Notes: generated from the letters alone by a model not told the origin. DNA of 32,302 bases from an uncultured Bacteroidota bacterium (GCA_902608795.1 CACLPI010000013.1:1-32302); one strand, 5' to 3'; shown: positions 1 through 8,776, numbered from the stretch's first letter. Numbers and translations are program-made.

Positions 1-330
1 TCCGCTACTTCCTTTTGTTCTAAATCTTATTTTCCCTAGTGGCAGATTAAGATCATCACTTATAATCAGAATATTTTTAAGCTTTATGTTTTCTTGTTGC
101 ATCCAATACTTTACAGATTTTCCGCTAAGATTCATAAATGTATTTGGTTTGAGTAATAATACTTTTCTGCCTTTTATTGAAAATTTTGAAATTTGCCCTA
201 ATCGATTAGTTTCAAACTCAGATTCATATTTTTTACAGATGAAATCTAGTAATTCAAATCCAATGTTATGTCTAGTATTATAATACTTTTCACCAGGGTT
301 ACCTAAGCCAACAATTAAAAACTTATCCAT
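1..330 (-). CDS. pth: Peptidyl-tRNA hydrolase, C-terminus cut by window edge
   Basis: Hydrolyses the ester bond of peptidyl-tRNAs released from stalled ribosomes, recycling tRNA in the cytoplasm. I translated the minus strand by hand from the ATG at 330. The first 110 residues contain the family signatures in order: the VGLGNPG start at residues 6-12, RHNIGF with the catalytic His, KPNTFMNLSG with the substrate-binding Asn, and SDDLNLPLG with the conserved Asp. The frame stays open to base 1, so about 75 to 80 residues should lie outside the window. It follows rplY but a hairpin terminator lies between them, so pth probably has its own start. A TATTTTTG on the minus strand at 361-354 fits the Bacteroidota -7 element TAnnTTTG, but I see no matching -33 box. 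Confidence 0.95.
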   Translation of the reverse strand, partial: MDKFLIVGLGNPGEKYYNTRHNIGFELLDFICKKYESEFETNRLGQISKFSIKGRKVLLLKPNTFMNLSGKSVKYWMQQENIKLKNILIISDDLNLPLGKIRFRTKGSSG

Positions 331-360
331 GAGATCAGATGATTTACTGTAAACAAAAAT

Positions 361-398
361 AAAAAAAGCATTCTGACAAATCACAGAATGCTTTTTTT
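361..398 (-). terminator. Rho-independent terminator between rplY and pth
   Basis: A perfect 15-bp inverted repeat (361-375 with 384-398) around an 8-base loop. It carries A7 on one side and T7 on the other, so it can act on either strand. It lies 21 bases past the rplY stop and ends the prs-rplY transcript. Confidence 0.85.
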
Positions 399-419
399 AG
401 TTATTAATTATAAATTAAC

Positions 420-1106
420 TTAAGATTCTGCAGGTGTTTCAGCGTCAGATGATTCTTCTTTTTTCAGTGAAGATTCAGCTTTTTCAGAAGTTGCTTCTCC
501 CTCTTCGTTTGTTTCTTCTCCTTCTTCTCCTTCTTCATCTTCAGTTTCCACTACTAATGCAGCCCTTGCTCTTCTTACTTGACAAACAACAGTATTATCA
601 GGATGTAAAAATTCATAGTTTTCATTTTCCAATTCTGTTATATATACTCTATCCCCGATATTTAATTCTGAGATATCAATCTCTATATTATCTGGAAGGT
701 TTGTTGGAAGAGCTTTGATTCTAAGTTTTCTTTTATTTCTTTGCAGATTTCCGCCAAGCTTTACTCCTATAGGATTTCCGACTAATCTCACCGGAATATC
801 CATAGCAATTTTCTTGTCATCAAATAATTGGTAAAAATCTATGTGTAAAATCTTATCAGAAACAGGATGGAATTGTATATCCTGTAAAACAGCTGAATAA
901 GATTCATTATCACTTAAGGCAATAACAACAGTATACGCATTTGCGGTGTATACTAATTTTGAGAATGCCAATTCTGGTGCTGAGAAATGTATTGGTCCAT
1001 CCCCTCCGTATAATACGCAAGGAATCTGTCCAGCATTACGTAGTGCTTTTGAAGAAGACTTACCTACGCTTTCTCTTTTAGATCCGTTTATTGTAATTGA
1101 TTTCAT
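420..1106 (-). CDS. rplY: 50S ribosomal protein L25/general stress protein Ctc (TL5 type)
   Basis: Binds 5S rRNA in the large ribosomal subunit. At 228 aa this is the long two-domain form: an N-terminal L25 domain (about residues 1-95, starting [20 protein letters not shown]) and a C-terminal TL5/Ctc beta domain (about 100-180). It ends in a low-complexity acidic tail rich in Glu and Ser (about 185-228), common in Bacteroidota L25. The start lies 13 bases after the prs stop, so the two genes are very likely co-transcribed; prs-rplY-pth is a familiar order in this phylum. A terminator follows directly. Plus-strand reading frames inside it are shadows of the Glu-rich tail. Confidence 0.95.
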   Translation of the reverse strand: MKSITINGSKRESVGKSSSKALRNAGQIPCVLYGGDGPIHFSAPELAFSKLVYTANAYTVVIALSDNESYSAVLQDIQFHPVSDKILHIDFYQLFDDKKIAMDIPVRLVGNPIGVKLGGNLQRNKRKLRIKALPTNLPDNIEIDISELNIGDRVYITELENENYEFLHPDNTVVCQVRRARAALVVETEDEEGEEGEETNEEGEATSEKAESSLKKEESSDAETPAES

Positions 1107-1119
1107 TTTAATTTAAAGT

Positions 1120-2061
1120 TTACATTATAAAGTTTGAACTTATTGACTGATTATTATGCACTTTGTGCATAACATCTGAAAATAAATCGGCGCAAGATAA
1201 CACTTTTATTTTAGAATGAGGCTTAATGTTAGGGACTGAATCAGTAACAATTAATTCTTCTAATTTTGAAGCTTCAATTTTAGAATATGCATCACCTGAA
1301 AGAATCGCATGCGTACATATAGCTCTTACACTCAAAGCTCCTCTTTCAATTAATAAATCAGCTGCTTTAGCTAATGTTCCAGCTGTATCTACCATATCAT
1401 CAACTAATATTACATTTTTTCCTTCAACATTTCCAATTAGTTCCATGTGGGAAACAATATTTGCTTTCGATCTTTGTTTGTAACAAACGACTACATCACA
1501 ATTTAAATTTTTAGAATAAGCATAGGCTCTTTTTGAACCACCCATATCTGGAGATGCGATACAAAGATTATCTAATTTAAGACTTATTACATGAGGAATA
1601 AAGATTGTGGATGCATATAAATGATCAACGGGTATCTGAAAAAAACCTTGAATTTGATCAGCGTGTAAATCCATCGTAATTAATCGTGTTGCACCTGCAG
1701 ACTCAATCATCTTAGCGATCATCTTCGCAGCAATTGGTACTCTTGGCTTATCCTTTCTGTCTTGTCTTGCCCAACCAAAGTAAGGGATAACAGCAGTTAT
1801 ATGTCTTGAAGACGCCCTTTTTGCTGCATCTATCATTAATAACATTTCCATTAGGTTTTCAGAACTTGGATTAGTCGAGCCTATAATAAAGATTCTGGTT
1901 CCACGAATCGATTCTTCATATGATGGTTGAAATTCCCCGTCAGAAAATCTTGAAATAATCACCTTACCAAGTTTTTCACCAAATGAGTTAGAAATATTTT
2001 TTGCCAGATCTAAGCTATTTGTACAATTAAAAATTTTTGCTTTTGTATTTCCTGCTAACAC
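1120..2061 (-). CDS. prs: Ribose-phosphate pyrophosphokinase (PRPP synthetase)
   Basis: Makes PRPP from ribose-5-phosphate and ATP for nucleotide, His and Trp synthesis; cytoplasmic. Class I Prs features are clear in 313 aa: KIFNCTNSLDLA near the N-terminus, YFGWARQDRKD at 94-104, DLHADQIQGFF at 131-141, and the PRPP-binding loop VILVDDMVDTAGTL at 217-230. The start is a GTG at 2061. No ATG exists in frame between it and the upstream TAA, and the homologous core begins about seven residues later, so GTG is the best start (an ATT further upstream cannot be excluded). First gene of the prs-rplY pair, transcribed away from tRNA-Leu(CAA). Confidence 0.95.
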   Translation of the reverse strand: MLAGNTKAKIFNCTNSLDLAKNISNSFGEKLGKVIISRFSDGEFQPSYEESIRGTRIFIIGSTNPSSENLMEMLLMIDAAKRASSRHITAVIPYFGWARQDRKDKPRVPIAAKMIAKMIESAGATRLITMDLHADQIQGFFQIPVDHLYASTIFIPHVISLKLDNLCIASPDMGGSKRAYAYSKNLNCDVVVCYKQRSKANIVSHMELIGNVEGKNVILVDDMVDTAGTLAKAADLLIERGALSVRAICTHAILSGDAYSKIEASKLEELIVTDSVPNIKPHSKIKVLSCADLFSDVMHKVHNNQSISSNFIM

Positions 2062-2110
2062 TGTATTTAATTGGTTTTTAATTGTTTATATATAATTTTG
2101 TAAGGGACAG

Positions 2111-2118
2111 CAAAAATA
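2111..2118 (-). promoter_or_regulatory. Possible prs promoter -7 element
   Basis: On the minus strand this reads TATTTTTG, matching the Bacteroidota -7 consensus TAnnTTTG, 49 bases before the GTG of prs. No clear TTTG lies 19 bases upstream, so support is partial. Confidence 0.35.
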
Positions 2119-2159
2119 GAAATTTTAATTTAAGGAAAGTATTTAATAATGATTATTTT

Positions 2160-2167
2160 TACTTTTG
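2160..2167 (+). promoter_or_regulatory. Possible tRNA-Leu(CAA) promoter -7 element
   Basis: TACTTTTG matches the Bacteroidota -7 consensus TAnnTTTG and ends seven bases before the mature tRNA 5' end. No clear -33 TTTG is present at the usual spacing. Confidence 0.45.
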
Positions 2168-2174
2168 CTTGAAT

Positions 2175-2257
2175 GCTCAAGTGGCGGAATTGGTAGACGC
2201 GCTGGATTCAAAATCCAGTTCTTTTTTAGAGTGTGGGTTCGATTCCCACCTTGAGTA
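2175..2257 (+). tRNA. tRNA-Leu (anticodon CAA)
   Basis: An 83-nt class II tRNA. The acceptor strands are GCTCAAG (2175-2181) and CTTGAGT (2250-2256), pairing with one G-U at the end, with discriminator A at 2257. The anticodon arm is CTGGA-TTCAAAA-TCCAG, giving anticodon CAA (reads UUG). There is a long variable arm, and a T arm containing GGTTCGATTCC. CCA is not encoded. It lies between the divergent prs and the convergent mevalonate kinase gene. Confidence 0.97.
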
Positions 2258-2305
2258 CTAAGAAAAAGAGAGAGTTTTTAAGATTTGATGAAAAAATCAA
2301 TTTAT

Positions 2306-3229
2306 TTAAAATTGGTAAACAACTTCTAAATTATAATCTTTTAAATTGTTCTTTGCCAGCTCAATGTCTGGGGTAAAACCAAGTATATAGCCACCACCTC
2401 CTGAACCACATAATTTAAGAAAATATAAACCACTATCTATTCCATTTTTCCATAAATTATGGAATTCATGCGGAATCATTGGTTTGAAATTTTCTAATAC
2501 AATTTTAGACAATTTTTTTGTGTTAACAAATAAGCTATTAAAATCACCACTTATGAAACTATCAACACACAAATTAGTATACTTTATAAATTGGGATGAA
2601 ATCATTTTTCTAAATCCGTCAGATTTCATCTTTTCCATAAAAATATTGACCATATGAGAAGTTGAACTTATTTGGCCACTATCTATAAGAAATATAGCAC
2701 CTGCACCCACAGATTTTTGATTGGGGATTGAAGTAATGCATAGATCATTGCTAGAATTAATTAAGATTGGCAAACCCAGATAACTGTTCAATGGATCTAA
2801 ACCGGAGGAATTTCCATGAAAAAAGGATTCCATTTTTGAAAATATTGTTTTTAACTTGAAAATTTTTTTCCTGCTAAGCTCCTCCGAAGCAATTATTTTA
2901 TTATTTGAATATTTGTCGTAAACGGCTGCAACCAAAGCACCACTACTTCCAACTCCATAACCCATTGGTATAGAGGAATCGAAGTATAATCCATCTTTTA
3001 AATCCTTTTCAAAAAAAATTAGATTTATTTCTAATTCTGTAAGTTGTTTTAAGTATTTACAAAAATTATAAAGAATTGAATTCGAATATTTTGTTCTTTT
3101 AGAATCTACATTTGGTATCTTTAGATGACCTTCAAATAAATTATATGGAATAGACAAACCTTTAGAATCTTCAATTATTCCATATTCTCCAAATAATAAT
3201 ATTTTTGAATAAAATGATGAACCTTTCAT
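2306..3229 (-). CDS. Mevalonate kinase-like GHMP kinase
   Basis: Predicted to phosphorylate mevalonate (or a mevalonate-pathway intermediate) with ATP in the cytoplasm. The 307-aa protein has the GHMP kinase signatures: an N-terminal KILLFGEYGII (9-19), the ATP-loop PMGYGVGSSGAL (88-99), a central SGLDPLNSYLG carrying the conserved Asp, and a C-terminal glycine loop CGSGGGGYILGF. The GEY start and order of motifs favour mevalonate kinase. It starts 18 bases after the mvaD stop, so both genes form an operon that supplies isopentenyl diphosphate by the mevalonate route used in Flavobacteriia. Phosphomevalonate kinase activity cannot be excluded, and neither HMG-CoA enzymes nor another kinase are in the window. 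Confidence 0.85.
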   Translation of the reverse strand: MKGSSFYSKILLFGEYGIIEDSKGLSIPYNLFEGHLKIPNVDSKRTKYSNSILYNFCKYLKQLTELEINLIFFEKDLKDGLYFDSSIPMGYGVGSSGALVAAVYDKYSNNKIIASEELSRKKIFKLKTIFSKMESFFHGNSSGLDPLNSYLGLPILINSSNDLCITSIPNQKSVGAGAIFLIDSGQISSTSHMVNIFMEKMKSDGFRKMISSQFIKYTNLCVDSFISGDFNSLFVNTKKLSKIVLENFKPMIPHEFHNLWKNGIDSGLYFLKLCGSGGGGYILGFTPDIELAKNNLKDYNLEVVYQF

Positions 3230-3247
3230 ACTATCAAAAATATAAAT

Positions 3248-4327
3248 TTAGATTTGCTTAGGACCAGACCCAATAAAATCAGATATGTAATTTTGATTGA
3301 TACAATAATGGGAAAGCTCATTCTTAATAAAAATCATAACCTGTTCTGAGAATTTGTCAGGAAATAATATGTGGGTATTTGCTCCTGCATCAAGAGTAAA
3401 GCAAACGGGGATTTTTGAGTCCATTCTGAACTGTCTAATTTTATCAATGACCGATAATGTTGCGGGTTTCATCAAAATATAAGTGGGATGGCCACTCATC
3501 ATTAGAGAATGTAGCATTAGTGCTTCACTTTCAACCAGACTACAAAACTCATTCAAGTCCCCAGACTTTAAAATATTCATCAATCTTGAAATATTATTAT
3601 TAGCCTTTTTGAATCTGAGATTTGAAAAAGGGTTATTATTCATCAGTTCATGGCCAACAGAACTTGACACTTCTTTTTTACTATCATCAATTATCAGAAT
3701 TACATCTCTATATTTATGAAACTCAGGTGAAATATTATCACTTATTTGTATTGAGTATAAGTCAGAACTAAAAGCGAACTCAGGATGTGACCCCCAGAAG
3801 TTAATACCTCCGTATATACTCCTGCATGCACTACCTGAACCTATTCTAGAAATAAATGACGCTTTTTTAAAGAAAAAATCATCCTTAATTAAGGTAAGTT
3901 CTTTTTCAAAACTCATTAAACATAATGACAAAGCACTCATACCACTAGCTGAGGAAGCAATACCACTGCTATGCGGGAAACTGTTTGAGCTTGAAATCGT
4001 GAGGTGATAATCCAAAAGAAACGGAAAATAATTTTTGATTAAAGAGAAAAACTTTTCAATCTTAGGTCTGAATGAAAAATTTTTTTCACCCTCAAACAAT
4101 AATTCAAAATCAATATTATCAGATTTATTTTTTTTTCTTTTGAATGAAACAGATGTTTTTGTTTTGCAATCAGATAAAGTAAAACTAATTGAGGGGTTTT
4201 TGGGTGTTTGGTCAGAATTTTTACCCCAATACTTCACAAGAGCTATATTGCTGGGTGATTCCCATGAAAAGGAAATTACGTCTACTTCCCTTTTTATTTC
4301 TTTACATGTGAATTCTTGTATAATCAT
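3248..4327 (-). CDS. mvaD: Diphosphomevalonate decarboxylase
   Basis: Converts mevalonate diphosphate to isopentenyl diphosphate with ATP, CO2 and phosphate release. Visible signatures are SPSNIALVKYWGK (residues 24-36), NPSISFTLS, the ATP loop SFPHSSGIASSASG, and GSGSACRSIYGG. I place the start at the ATG at 4327 (359 aa): the open frame runs further upstream, but that extension is the tRNA-Leu read in antisense and would encode a spurious leader. The chosen ATG lies 18 bases beyond the tRNA 3' end, leaving no room for a normal promoter, so the gene is probably transcribed with the tRNA. The mevalonate kinase gene follows 18 bases downstream. Confidence 0.95.
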   Translation of the reverse strand: MIIQEFTCKEIKREVDVISFSWESPSNIALVKYWGKNSDQTPKNPSISFTLSDCKTKTSVSFKRKKNKSDNIDFELLFEGEKNFSFRPKIEKFFSLIKNYFPFLLDYHLTISSSNSFPHSSGIASSASGMSALSLCLMSFEKELTLIKDDFFFKKASFISRIGSGSACRSIYGGINFWGSHPEFAFSSDLYSIQISDNISPEFHKYRDVILIIDDSKKEVSSSVGHELMNNNPFSNLRFKKANNNISRLMNILKSGDLNEFCSLVESEALMLHSLMMSGHPTYILMKPATLSVIDKIRQFRMDSKIPVCFTLDAGANTHILFPDKFSEQVMIFIKNELSHYCINQNYISDFIGSGPKQI

Positions 4328-4345
4328 TAAATGAGAGTGAATTTG

Positions 4346-4427
4346 TGCGGGCGGAGAGACTCGAACTCTCACACCTTGCGGCACTAGATCCTAAGTCTAG
4401 CGTGTCTACCAATTCCACCACGCCCGC
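4346..4427 (-). tRNA. tRNA-Leu (anticodon TAG)
   Basis: An 82-nt class II tRNA. The acceptor GCGGGCG (from 4427) pairs fully with CGCCCGC (4353-4347), with discriminator A at 4346. The anticodon arm is CTAGA-CTTAGGA-TCTAG, anticodon TAG (reads CUA). There is a long variable arm and a T arm with GAGTTCGAGTCTC. CCA is not encoded. A near-consensus TATATTTA lies 12 bases upstream. mvaD begins 18 bases after its 3' end on the same strand. Confidence 0.97.
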
Positions 4428-4534
4428 AAAATTGAGAGGTAAATATAAACAATAGTTTATGAAATTGAGGATATATATTGTTTTTAAAAGGTGTTATTGG
4501 TAATTTGGATTGTGAATATTTGTCTAAAATTATA

Positions 4535-7531
4535 ATGAAGAAAAAATTTGAATTACAGTTTATTGAAACCTTAGTTTATTCAAATTACGGAATAAAAGTT
4601 AAAGCCACTCAAGTCGAAGGTGAAAGTGATGACAACTTCAAACTTAATTCAAAAAAAAAGTCATATTTCTTTAAAATTTACCCAAAAAAAACTGACCCAA
4701 AATTCGTAAAATTCCAAACCAATCTTCTAATCAATCTAAAGGATTATAAAAAAGCTGCCAACAATAAATTGACATTAGATAAAAAACCTTGTGCGACGTT
4801 TTTTGACAAGGAAAATGAAATAAGATATTTTAGGATGAATGACTGGATTAATGGAAGACTGTGGTCATCTGTAAATCCCATAAATAAAAATTTAAGACAT
4901 GAATTAGGACTAGAAAGTGCAAAACTAATTTTGAAGTTAAAGAAAGTTAATTCAAATTATTTGCGTGAAGATTTTGATTGGGATTTGTCAAATTATATAT
5001 GGATTAAGAAGATTTATAAAAAGATTGGTATTGGTAAAAAGCGCCAGCTGATAATTGAAAAACTTCTTATAAATTTTAAAAAGAAACAGTCTGAATATGA
5101 AGGGTTAAGAAAAAACCTAATTCACAATGACTTAAATGACAATAACATAATAGTTTCTGAAAATCTAAAAAATCCTAATATAGTTGGCTTTATCGATTTT
5201 GGAGATTGTATAAAAAGCCAATTAATTAATGAGCTAGCTGTTACTTGTGCTTATGGAATTATTGAAAGCATGAATCAACTTGAGTCAGCATGTGAAATAA
5301 TTAAAGGTTTTAATTCAGAAATTAAAATTAGTGAAATAGAAATAGAGTTTTTATATGAATTAATACTTTTAAGAATTTCAATTTCAATTTTAAAATCGTC
5401 TTTGAATGAAAAATATAACCCTAGTAATAAGTACTTACAGGTAAGCAAAGATGACATGCTTTTGATTTTTGATAAATGGGCTGACATTAATCAGGAATTA
5501 GCCACATATTTTTTTAGAAATGCATGTGGTTTTACTGCAACTCCCAACGAAAAAAATTTCAAAAAATTAATAGGTAAAAAAAAATCTTCTATTAATATTT
5601 TATTCAATAAAAATGAAACTAATAAATTAGAAAACTTAGACCTAAGTGTTTCTAGCAAATGGCTTTCTAGTGACTTGATAAATGACATTAGTTCATTTGA
5701 AAAAAAAATAAATCAAAAACCATTTTCTACATTTTTTGGTGGCTATCTTGAAACAAGGGCAGTTTATGATTCGGCTGATTATGAGATATTAACTGAAAGG
5801 GGGGTTGAAAATAGGACAACTCATCTGGGTGTTGATTTTTGGGTAAATGAAAAAACTCCGATTAATTCAATTGAAGACGGAACTATAAAAATAATTACAA
5901 ATGATAAAACAAGAAAAGGTTATGGGGGATTAATAATAATTGAGCATAGTCTCGGGAATTTAAAATTCTATTCACTTTACGGTCACTTAACAGATCAAAA
6001 AAAATCTAAACTTAAAGTTGGAGATTTTGTTGAAAAAGGCGGAAAAATTGCTGAGATTGGGTCAGTGAAAGAAAACGGTGGATGGAGTCCTCATTTACAT
6101 TTTCAGATAATGCTAACACTTCTTGATTATAAAAATGACTTTCCCGGGGTTTGCCTAGAAAGTGAAAAAAAAGTATGGTCTAGTATATGCCCAAATCCCA
6201 GTCTAATTTTGAATATTGACGTGAAGACTAATACTAAATTTGATAAAGATGAATTAAAAATTTCAAGAAAAAAATATTTACCCAAAAACCTGAAATTAAG
6301 TTATAATTCTCCAATATATATTGTTCGAGGATTTAATCAATATCTATATTCATATAAGGGTAAAAAATATTTAGATACAGTGAATAATATTGCTCATGTA
6401 GGTCACCAAAATATAAATGTTCTTAAAGCAGCAAAAGAACAAATTGGGGTTTTAAACACAAATACAAGATATTTACATGACGAAATTATTTCCCTTTCAA
6501 AAAATTTAGCGACAAAATTTCCAAAAAAATTATCAAAAATATATTTAGTTAATTCAGGGAGTGAAGCTAATGAATTAGCAATTAGAATAAGTAATGTAAA
6601 CAGGAATTGTGAAAACTTTATTGTAATGCAGGGGGGATATCATGGAAATACTAATAAAACAATTGAGGTTAGTAATTACAAATACAATAGTAAAGGCGGG
6701 AGTGGTAAAGCAAGTAATATTTTTGAAATTCCCATGCCAGATGAATTTAGAGGAAAATATCGGGGAAAAGGAGCAGGAAAAAAATATTTTATTGAATTTG
6801 AAAAAATAATTTCAAAAGCTAAAAAAGCAAATAAAAAAATTAGTGCAATGATTGTTGAGCCAATTATAAGTTGTGGAGGACAAATTGAGCTGCCAGAAAA
6901 ATTTCTAAAAAAATGTAAGAAAATTTTAGATAGGGAAAATATACTTTTAATAGTTGATGAAGTTCAAACAGGATTTGGAAGAGTTGGAGAAAAATTTTGG
7001 GGTTTTCAATTACATGATGTCATCCCAGATATAGTTACATTGGGTAAGCCCATGGGAAATGGTCATCCAATTGGAGCAGTTGTTTGTACTGCTGAAATTT
7101 CAAAGAAATTTGATAACGGATTAGAGTTTTTCAGTTCTTTTGGTGGCAATCCGGTTTCGTGTAGAATTGCAAATGAAGTAATTCGTGAAATCGATTCAAG
7201 AAATCTTCAAAAAAATGCTCTCAAAACTGGGAAATTTCTTGTAAGTGAGCTAAAAAAATTAGCAAAAAAATATTCAATAATTGGTAATGTGAGAGGAAGA
7301 GGTTTATTTATTGGATTAGAACTTGTTGACCAAAATTTAATCCCTGAAATGGATAAAGCAATCTATTTAGTAAATAGAATGAAAGAGCTTGGTGTTCTTA
7401 TGAGTAATGACGGTTTAGATAAAAATGTAATAAAAATTAAACCTCCTATTATCTTTTCAATTGATGATTCAAAAAGATTAATTATGCTTCTTGATAAAGT
7501 TATGGCTGAAGATTATATGCAGATGAATTAA
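4535..7531 (+). CDS. Trimodular fusion: APH-type kinase, M23 peptidase-like domain, class III aminotransferase/phospho-lyase
   Basis: A single uninterrupted 998-aa frame with three modules. Residues about 1-330 are an aminoglycoside/choline-kinase-type phosphotransferase: HNDLNDNN at 197 (catalytic Asp199) and DFGD at 221-224. Residues about 395-545 resemble LytM/M23 peptidases with the zinc ligands intact: HLGVD (His430, Asp434) and PHLHF (His522). Residues about 588-998 are a class III PLP enzyme: VDEVQTGFGR with Asp808 and TLGKPMGNGHP with Lys838, the expected Schiff-base lysine. The kinase plus PLP combination resembles animal hydroxylysine kinase (AGPHD1) with the ammonio-phospholyases AGXT2L1/2, so it probably phosphorylates an amino alcohol or hydroxylysine and then eliminates phosphate and ammonia. 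No signal peptide is seen, which is odd for an M23 domain. I chose the ATG at 4535; an in-frame TTG at 4478 would add 19 poorly supported residues. Substrate is inferred, not shown. Confidence 0.85.
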   Translation: MKKKFELQFIETLVYSNYGIKVKATQVEGESDDNFKLNSKKKSYFFKIYPKKTDPKFVKFQTNLLINLKDYKKAANNKLTLDKKPCATFFDKENEIRYFRMNDWINGRLWSSVNPINKNLRHELGLESAKLILKLKKVNSNYLREDFDWDLSNYIWIKKIYKKIGIGKKRQLIIEKLLINFKKKQSEYEGLRKNLIHNDLNDNNIIVSENLKNPNIVGFIDFGDCIKSQLINELAVTCAYGIIESMNQLESACEIIKGFNSEIKISEIEIEFLYELILLRISISILKSSLNEKYNPSNKYLQVSKDDMLLIFDKWADINQELATYFFRNACGFTATPNEKNFKKLIGKKKSSINILFNKNETNKLENLDLSVSSKWLSSDLINDISSFEKKINQKPFSTFFGGYLETRAVYDSADYEILTERGVENRTTHLGVDFWVNEKTPINSIEDGTIKIITNDKTRKGYGGLIIIEHSLGNLKFYSLYGHLTDQKKSKLKVGDFVEKGGKIAEIGSVKENGGWSPHLHFQIMLTLLDYKNDFPGVCLESEKKVWSSICPNPSLILNIDVKTNTKFDKDELKISRKKYLPKNLKLSYNSPIYIVRGFNQYLYSYKGKKYLDTVNNIAHVGHQNINVLKAAKEQIGVLNTNTRYLHDEIISLSKNLATKFPKKLSKIYLVNSGSEANELAIRISNVNRNCENFIVMQGGYHGNTNKTIEVSNYKYNSKGGSGKASNIFEIPMPDEFRGKYRGKGAGKKYFIEFEKIISKAKKANKKISAMIVEPIISCGGQIELPEKFLKKCKKILDRENILLIVDEVQTGFGRVGEKFWGFQLHDVIPDIVTLGKPMGNGHPIGAVVCTAEISKKFDNGLEFFSSFGGNPVSCRIANEVIREIDSRNLQKNALKTGKFLVSELKKLAKKYSIIGNVRGRGLFIGLELVDQNLIPEMDKAIYLVNRMKELGVLMSNDGLDKNVIKIKPPIIFSIDDSKRLIMLLDKVMAEDYMQMN

Positions 7532-8775
7532 AATTTTCGATTCGGGTTAAACCTCTCTATATTAATACTGGTTTGTTTTTGGTCAACAATTTCTGAAACG
7601 ATTTTCCCAGTACCTGTACTCATACTCCATCCCATCATTGCATGACCTGTAGCAATAATAACATTTTTAAGATTTTTAGTTCTTCCGATATACGGGACTC
7701 CATCAGCTGAAATAGGTCTAAACCCATAACCAGCATCATTCCTGTCAATTTCTGGAATTTTAACTGAAGGATAAAATGACTCAACAGCATCGCATATTGC
7801 ATTCACCCTATTTTTCCTTATCCTATCATTAATCGATGAAATTTCCATGGTTCCAGAATATCTTGTAAATCCGTTCATCGGTGTAATTGCACATTTAGGT
7901 TCAACCAAAATTGCAGGGCAAGAAATTTCTGTTTTTGATGAATGATTTACACTGTATCCTTTACCTGCCTGAAGAAGCAGTTCAATTCCAAGCTTTTTAC
8001 ATAATTTAGAAGTCCAAGTACCGGCTGACAAAACATATTCGTCAAAACTTAAATTTTGATTTGAGATGTTTACCGATTTAATATTATTGTTTTCAATATG
8101 AAAAGATTCAATTTCATTGTTAGTAATACATTTTACTCCCTTTTTTTGTATGAAATCTTTTAATTCATTAATCAACTCACTAGGTGTTGTATGATGATCA
8201 CAATAAAAATATGCCGCACCAATTGAGTCTATATTTATATTAGGTTCAATCGTTTTTATTTCATTTTGATTTAAAATTTTTGCTCGTAGGCCATTTTGAA
8301 CTGCTAAATCAACTACTTCTTTTTCTTTTTCAAGGGATTTTTCGGTTTTACATAACATCAACAACCCTTTTTGATCGTAATGAAAACCCATATCATTATC
8401 TTTCTTAATGTCCTTTAATAACTCTTGACTCAAAAGCGACATTTCAATTATTGGAACAATAGAACTTTTTACATTATTTTCTGAACATGACTTATTAAAT
8501 GCATATAACCATTTGAAAAAATCTATATTTATCCTAGGCTCAATATAAAATGGACTTGAAGAATTAAACATCCATTTTAAACCTTGCTTAATGACGCCTG
8601 GTGCCGCTAATGGAATAATATGACCAGGGGATAAATATCCTGCATTTACATAAGATGCTCCACTATTCATTCCGTATTTATCAATAATGGTTACATCATG
8701 ACCACTCTTAGACAGGTAATATGCCGAACATATCCCAATTATACCACCGCCTACTATTAATATTTTTTTTGACAT
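7528..8775 (-). CDS. FAD-dependent D-amino acid dehydrogenase (DadA family), probable D-hydroxyproline dehydrogenase
   Basis: Predicted to oxidise cis-4-hydroxy-D-proline to 1-pyrroline-4-hydroxy-2-carboxylate, passing electrons to the respiratory chain at the inner membrane. The 415-aa protein has the Rossmann dinucleotide motif ILIVGGGIIGI (GGGIIG at 9-14), a DAO-type core with NAGYLSPGHIIPLAAPG after the FAD region, and the C-terminal DadA motif RPISADGVPYIGR with IIATGHAMMGW. Its gene lies one base after the hydroxyproline epimerase gene, and this pairing sets the likely substrate; the fold alone would also allow another D-amino acid. Its stop codon overlaps the stop of the convergent fusion gene by a few bases, and no terminator is visible between them. 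Confidence 0.85.
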   Translation of the reverse strand: MSKKILIVGGGIIGICSAYYLSKSGHDVTIIDKYGMNSGASYVNAGYLSPGHIIPLAAPGVIKQGLKWMFNSSSPFYIEPRINIDFFKWLYAFNKSCSENNVKSSIVPIIEMSLLSQELLKDIKKDNDMGFHYDQKGLLMLCKTEKSLEKEKEVVDLAVQNGLRAKILNQNEIKTIEPNINIDSIGAAYFYCDHHTTPSELINELKDFIQKKGVKCITNNEIESFHIENNNIKSVNISNQNLSFDEYVLSAGTWTSKLCKKLGIELLLQAGKGYSVNHSSKTEISCPAILVEPKCAITPMNGFTRYSGTMEISSINDRIRKNRVNAICDAVESFYPSVKIPEIDRNDAGYGFRPISADGVPYIGRTKNLKNVIIATGHAMMGWSMSTGTGKIVSEIVDQKQTSINIERFNPNRKF

Positions 8776-8776
8776 T

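Noticed and set aside
434-718. Leucine-rich plus-strand reading frame over rplY
   Set aside because: It is the antisense shadow of the Glu/Ser-rich L25 tail; L25 is unmistakable on the other strand.
4328-4384. Longer mvaD start reaching into the tRNA gene
   Set aside because: The extra residues are the tRNA-Leu sequence read as protein, and the decarboxylase core starts well after the ATG at 4327.
4478-4534. TTG start for the trimodular fusion, adding 19 residues
   Set aside because: A TTG start is less likely than the in-frame ATG at 4535, and the added residues show no kinase-domain features.
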